Assembly: GCA_020024645.1 (NCBI GenBank)
Contig: JAHHTN010000074.1
Span: 1-9,699, forward strand
Source of the DNA: Faecalimonas sp.
GTDB taxonomy: Bacteria; Bacillota; Clostridia; Lachnospirales; Lachnospiraceae
Reading direction: 5' to 3'
DNA length: 9,699 bases
Position 1 is the first letter of the stretch. Every line of letters starts with the position of its first letter. The translations under genes and the position numbers were made by a program. Positions 6,795 to 9,699 of this stretch are shown piece after piece. The notes beneath the pieces are model-generated. The model was not told the origin of the DNA, ran no database searches, and saw only the letters and a list, made by a program, of their open reading frames with translations.

Positions 6795-7352
6795 TTACAT
6801 TCTAAGCCATTTCTTTTTTTCGTGGTACTCATTTAAAACAATTCCTGCTAAACGAACATTCAACATTTTTAATTGATGTACCATTCTTTCTAATTCTTCA
6901 CCATTTTCACAATCTTTTGCAACGACAATAAAGTTATTTTCACAAACACTCGCAATTTTTTTTGCAAGACTGTTTTCTTGCATACTCATTATATCCATGA
7001 TGATATAATCATACTCTTTCTTATACTCTTCTACTAATTGTGTAAACTTTTCACTATACACAATTTCTTCTAAATGACGAGAATCTTTTAACGCAACACT
7101 TTTTACTGAACCCGATACATTTTCTTTGTTTTTTAGTTCTTTGTCTAAAAAGTTTTTCGTTTCTTCTCCACTTTCCTTATAAAAAGATAAATACACAACT
7201 TTTCTTCCTGCTTTTGATAGACTTTCCACAAGTTGACGTGCCACAAAAGTTTTTCCAGTCTTTTTCGACAAGCTAGTAATACCCCATACTTTATCTTCGG
7301 ATAATAAAACAATTTCTCTTAAGTTCTCAATATCAACTGTTGTTCTTCCCAT
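6795..7352 (-). CDS. Degenerate CpsD/Wzc-type (BY-kinase-like) ATPase domain protein
   Basis: A 185-residue cytoplasmic protein with the fold pattern of the CpsD/CapB tyrosine autokinase that partners Wzz/CpsC in controlling chain length. Visible homology: GITSLSKKTGKTFVARQLVE (24-43), matching Walker A with Gly33-Lys34-Thr35; a beta strand VVYLSFYKES (52-61) where kinases carry Walker A' (an Asp-x-Asp after the strand); and YDYIIMDIMSM (114-124), matching Walker B with Asp120. Walker A' has no Asp. The protein ends NEYHEKKKWLRM with one tyrosine and no tyrosine cluster, and is shorter than the usual 220-240 residues. I infer loss or strong change of kinase activity, leaving an ATP-binding or regulatory partner. 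The start is ATG 7352 with AAGGAG 6 bases before it, 2 bases after the Wzz-like stop; a longer frame starting at 7382 lacks such a site. Confidence 0.78.
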   Translation of the reverse strand: MGRTTVDIENLREIVLLSEDKVWGITSLSKKTGKTFVARQLVESLSKAGRKVVYLSFYKESGEETKNFLDKELKNKENVSGSVKSVALKDSRHLEEIVYSEKFTQLVEEYKKEYDYIIMDIMSMQENSLAKKIASVCENNFIVVAKDCENGEELERMVHQLKMLNVRLAGIVLNEYHEKKKWLRM

Positions 7353-7354
7353 AA

Positions 7355-7990
7355 CTATCTCCTTTTTACTATAGTAAGACATTCAAGTTCTGTATAATAC
7401 TTCACATCTTCCTCTGTTCTAATTTTTTTATCTGCTACAAACCAAATAAAGAGTCCTAGCGCTGCTAAAATTGCACCTACAATGAAACCTAGAGCCATTT
7501 TCATAATACTTACTCCACCTTCACTACTTGTACTTGTTTTCTTAAATGTTTCTACACTAATACTATTATCTTTATATTTTTCTTGCATCCATTTTTCAGA
7601 CGCTTTCACATAACGATTCAATAGCTCTTCATCTTTTTTTATATCTTCTGCTGAAAGTGTAAGTGTATAACAACTCGACTCGACTTCCGTGTTCATTCCA
7701 CTTAAAATTGCTTTGTCTTCTTCTGAAAATTCATCTGAATTTAATAATACATTTCCACTTATCAAACCTTTATAAGCATCGAAATAAATATTTCTTTTTG
7801 TTTCAAGAGTTTCTTTCTGTTTCGTATCTAAATCATATACTAAGTAAATGCTTTGTGTCACTGATGCCTCTGCTTTTCCTTTCAAAATAATTGCCATTGC
7901 TCCAGCAACAATAACACCCGCTAAAATAATCACCCAAATATTTAAAATATACATTTTAAATAATCTTTTAAAACTTAAATCTCTCTCCAT
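7355..7990 (-). CDS. Wzz/CpsC-like polysaccharide chain-length determinant
   Basis: A 211-residue membrane protein with the two-helix layout of polysaccharide co-polymerases. A short cytoplasmic N-terminus (MERDLSFKRLFKMYILNIW) leads into a first helix at about 13-36; an external domain of some 125 charged residues follows, with a helical, lysine- and glutamate-rich part around 113-142; a second helix runs at about 164-186; and a short cytoplasmic tail holds KKIRTEEDVKYYTELECLTIV, the usual post-helix pattern. It probably sets chain length with Wzy and contacts the CpsD-like product encoded next. The proline-rich motif normally found before the second helix is missing (TSTSSEGGVSIMK instead). 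ATG 7990 has GGAGG 8 bases upstream; the in-frame ATG at 8005 overlaps that site and is rejected. The gene overlaps wzy by 16 bases. It could be called CpsC, CapA or Wzd; similarity is structural, so no symbol is given. Confidence 0.86.
   Translation of the reverse strand: MERDLSFKRLFKMYILNIWVIILAGVIVAGAMAIILKGKAEASVTQSIYLVYDLDTKQKETLETKRNIYFDAYKGLISGNVLLNSDEFSEEDKAILSGMNTEVESSCYTLTLSAEDIKKDEELLNRYVKASEKWMQEKYKDNSISVETFKKTSTSSEGGVSIMKMALGFIVGAILAALGLFIWFVADKKIRTEEDVKYYTELECLTIVKRR
7359..7364 (-). promoter_or_regulatory. Ribosome binding site of the CpsD-like gene, overlapping the upstream stop
   Basis: AAGGAG on the minus strand lies 6 bases before ATG 7352, and the TAG stop of the Wzz-like gene (7357-7355) falls in the spacer. 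This selects the 185-residue form over a start at 7382 and implies coupled translation with the upstream gene. Confidence 0.78.
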
Positions 7991-9258
7991 TTTATTTTCC
8001 TCCATTGTTCATATTGCTCTAATGTCATTACCCATATAAATATTGGTATGCATGAAAATAATATTTCTCCTTTTATTTCAAACACGATACAAAGTAATAA
8101 TACCCAAAAGTACATTATTTTGTCTGCAGATTTCATCTTTCTCTTAAACAGATTTAACCCTAATGGTATATAAAAACTTAAATATCTCAATAACGCAAAA
8201 CCTAGTCCACCAAATAACAAAGACCTCATAATTCCAGCATCTGTAGACATATAATACCCCTTCAATGTTGTGAATACACCATCACCAAACAAAATAGTCC
8301 TTATCTCAGGAATAAATAACATCTGTTCTAACAATACATTAGATGATTCCGTTTCAAATTGTCCTGTTTTTGCAAAAGTAACAAATAAATCAAACGCCCA
8401 ATTAAACCATGTTTTAATCGTCTCATTTCTGCTTTGTAAAATAAAAAGTGCAATACTGCCTATCGCTCCTGCAATAATCACACCAACTAAAATCTTAGGA
8501 CGTTTTTTCAAGAGTCTGATAAACAAAATAATTAAGACACAACCACCAAATAATGAGCCTACTCTTCCATAAAACAAAGTTCCCACTAACAAAAATAACG
8601 AAATTCCTACATTGATCCAAATTTTTTTTTGTTTTATCCTAGTTTCAATAAGATAACTGTTAAATATAATAGCCAATACACATTTAAAGGTATATTCAAA
8701 ACCTGAAAAACCTCCCCAACCATATCTGGTTTTATATCTTGCATCCATAGCCATTAATTTAGAATGATCACTCTCTTTTACCAATTGGTAAAAAACTTCT
8801 TTTATCCCTGGAAAAAGCATCATAACGATTGTACTGCATATGTATAAACAACAAGAATATATGAAATACTTCATAAAAGTTTCTTTTGTTGCCTCTGGAA
8901 TATTTTTAACGATTACAAGAACTATAAATAGCATTCGTATTAAAATTTTTACCATACCTAATATCGAATCTGTCAGATAAGTAAAGTCCCCCGTATTGTA
9001 AATAATCGGTATAATTAAACTAATACAACTTAGAATAATTATTCCAGATATACAAATCAATACCTCTGAACGTGCAATAAACGAAACTATTTTTTTTAAG
9101 TAATTAAAATTCCATGCAATATACGCAAGAGGAACAATGTATGCCCATACATATAATACTATACTCCCTTTTGTCGTAATAAAAGGAAAAAAGTGATATG
9201 CACATAGTAATAATATCCAAAGTTTAAACTCACCTTTTTCCCAAAACAAACTTTTCAC
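7975..9258 (-). CDS. wzy: Wzy-like O-antigen/capsule polymerase
   Basis: A 427-residue integral membrane protein with about 11-12 hydrophobic segments by eye and two longer outside loops (roughly 151-190 and 285-345), the layout of Wzy polymerases, which join lipid-linked repeat units on the outer face of the membrane. Wzy proteins share little sequence. The best hints are FYGRVGSLFGG (229-239), FGDGVFTTL (324-332) and STDAGIMRSLLFGGLG (338-353), the last resembling the conserved S-D-x-G plus following helix of this family. The pairing with Wzx and a Wzz-like protein supports the role; a ligase-type function is less likely in a Firmicute. The start is GTG 9258, with AAGGTG (9269-9264) 5 bases before it and no better in-frame start near. 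It contains a run of nine A in the coding strand (8630-8622). The 3' end overlaps the Wzz-like gene. Confidence 0.82.
   Translation of the reverse strand: MKSLFWEKGEFKLWILLLCAYHFFPFITTKGSIVLYVWAYIVPLAYIAWNFNYLKKIVSFIARSEVLICISGIIILSCISLIIPIIYNTGDFTYLTDSILGMVKILIRMLFIVLVIVKNIPEATKETFMKYFIYSCCLYICSTIVMMLFPGIKEVFYQLVKESDHSKLMAMDARYKTRYGWGGFSGFEYTFKCVLAIIFNSYLIETRIKQKKIWINVGISLFLLVGTLFYGRVGSLFGGCVLIILFIRLLKKRPKILVGVIIAGAIGSIALFILQSRNETIKTWFNWAFDLFVTFAKTGQFETESSNVLLEQMLFIPEIRTILFGDGVFTTLKGYYMSTDAGIMRSLLFGGLGFALLRYLSFYIPLGLNLFKRKMKSADKIMYFWVLLLCIVFEIKGEILFSCIPIFIWVMTLEQYEQWRKIKWREI
7999..8003 (-). promoter_or_regulatory. Ribosome binding site of the Wzz-like gene, inside wzy
   Basis: GGAGG on the minus strand lies 8 bases before ATG 7990, within the last codons of wzy. 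An in-frame ATG at 8005 runs straight into this site and so cannot use it. This removes five residues (MEENK) from the longest reading of the Wzz-like protein. Confidence 0.78.
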
Positions 9259-9263
9259 CTATT

Positions 9264-9269
9264 CACCTT
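9264..9269 (-). promoter_or_regulatory. Ribosome binding site for the GTG start of wzy
   Basis: AAGGTG on the minus strand, in the 14-base gap after the GT4 stop, lies 5 bases before GTG 9258. The alternative GTG within the site itself hits a stop after two codons, so the start at 9258 is the only reasonable one. Confidence 0.65.
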
Positions 9270-9272
9270 CTT

Positions 9273-9698
9273 CTATACTTCTTCTATCAACTGTTTCCAT
9301 TGTTTCATAATTTCTTCCTCAGAAAATTTTGACAAGTTATCTTCTGCATTTTCTGACATTTTTTTTCTTAACGAAGTATCATTAATCAATTTTTCTATTG
9401 CTTCTACCATCTTTTCTTTTTCGTATGGTTGAATAAGAAATCCATCAATTCCATCTCTTATAATCTCTTTTGGACCACTTATAATATCAAAACTAATACA
9501 TGGTAGATGGTTTGCCTTTGCTTCCAATAATACTAATGGTAATCCCTCTCTATATGAGGTTAAAACAAACATTGCAGCTTGTCCATAAATCAACGAAACA
9601 TCTGATACTTCTCCCTTTAGAATAAGTTGATTATCTAGCTTTTCTTCTTTTATTTGTTCTTCTATCTCTGGAAATATATCACCATTTCCATATATATA
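9273..9698 (-). CDS. Glycosyltransferase family 4, C-terminal part, cut by the window edge
   Basis: The frame is open from the window edge; 141 residues and the TAG stop (9275-9273) are visible. This is the C-terminal nucleotide-sugar-binding domain of a GT-B fold, retaining glycosyltransferase. It begins in YGNGDIFPEIEEQI, the strand and helix following the family's core Rossmann motif, followed by LILKGEVSDV, then AMFVLTSYREGLPLVLLEA, which holds the E-x7-E motif (Glu51 and Glu59 of the visible part) typical of GT4, then GPKEIIRDGIDGFLI and a charged C-terminal helix. The acceptor-binding N-terminal half, about 200 residues, lies beyond the window, so acceptor and donor cannot be judged. 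A start inside the window (for example the TTG at 9593) is not real, because conserved domain sequence continues upstream of it. It probably adds one sugar of the repeat unit before Wzy acts. Confidence 0.92.
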   Translation of the reverse strand, partial: YIYGNGDIFPEIEEQIKEEKLDNQLILKGEVSDVSLIYGQAAMFVLTSYREGLPLVLLEAKANHLPCISFDIISGPKEIIRDGIDGFLIQPYEKEKMVEAIEKLINDTSLRKKMSENAEDNLSKFSEEEIMKQWKQLIEEV

Positions 9699-9699
9699 C

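Noticed and set aside
8270..8572. Plus-strand open frame of 100 codons
   Set aside because: Wholly antisense to wzy, with no ribosome binding site that I can see and no recognisable domain.
9273..9593. A short 106-residue protein starting at TTG 9593
   Set aside because: The same frame is open to the window edge and the upstream 35 codons encode the expected continuation of the GT4 C-terminal domain, so this is the end of a longer gene.
1..9699. CRISPR arrays, tRNA or rRNA genes, insertion sequences and riboswitches
   Set aside because: Reading the whole window, I found no repeat-spacer pattern, no cloverleaf-like segment, no transposase-like frame, and no non-coding gap longer than 28 bases that could hold a structured leader.

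Overview
The window is a gap-free block of one-way genes. All eleven coding regions (nine complete, one cut at each edge) lie on the minus strand, so transcription runs from high to low coordinates. Neighbours overlap by a few bases or sit at most 28 bases apart, and nearly every gene has a GGAGG-type ribosome binding site. I see no promoter, terminator, RNA gene, repeat array or mobile element. AT-rich composition, strong purine-rich ribosome binding sites and a Wzz/BY-kinase-like pair without an outer-membrane exporter point to a low-GC Firmicute, probably a Clostridia/Lachnospiraceae-type gut anaerobe; the taxon is inference.

The locus is a Wzx/Wzy-type surface polysaccharide cluster (capsule or other exported glycan). 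In transcription order: the C-terminal part of a GT4 glycosyltransferase (9698-9273); a Wzy-like polymerase (9258-7975); a Wzz/CpsC-like chain-length protein (7990-7355); a degenerate CpsD/BY-kinase-like ATPase (7352-6795); RmlB (6783-5701); RmlA (5672-4794); a GT2 glycosyltransferase (4772-3858); a sugar 3,4-ketoisomerase (3858-3403); a DegT-family aminotransferase (3416-2322); a hexapeptide acyltransferase (2307-1528); a Wzx flippase (1531-86); and the first 22 codons of an unidentified gene (68 to the edge).

RmlA, RmlB, ketoisomerase, aminotransferase and acyltransferase form a complete route from glucose-1-phosphate and dTTP to a dTDP-3-acetamido-3,6-dideoxyhexose. Residues that separate QdtA from FdtA (recalled from literature, not aligned here) favour dTDP-Qui3NAc over dTDP-Fuc3NAc. 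rmlC and rmlD are absent from the window, so the rml genes here most likely serve this amino sugar rather than rhamnose. The GT2 enzyme inside the sugar module is the natural candidate for transferring it, Wzx would flip the lipid-linked repeat unit, and Wzy with the Wzz-like protein would polymerise it and set its length.

The most unusual element is the CpsD-like protein: it keeps the GKT of Walker A and the Walker B Asp but has lost the Asp-rich Walker A' motif and the C-terminal tyrosine cluster, so it is probably not a working autokinase. For five genes the longest open frame begins upstream of the real start, inside or before the ribosome binding site; I have used the site-supported starts.
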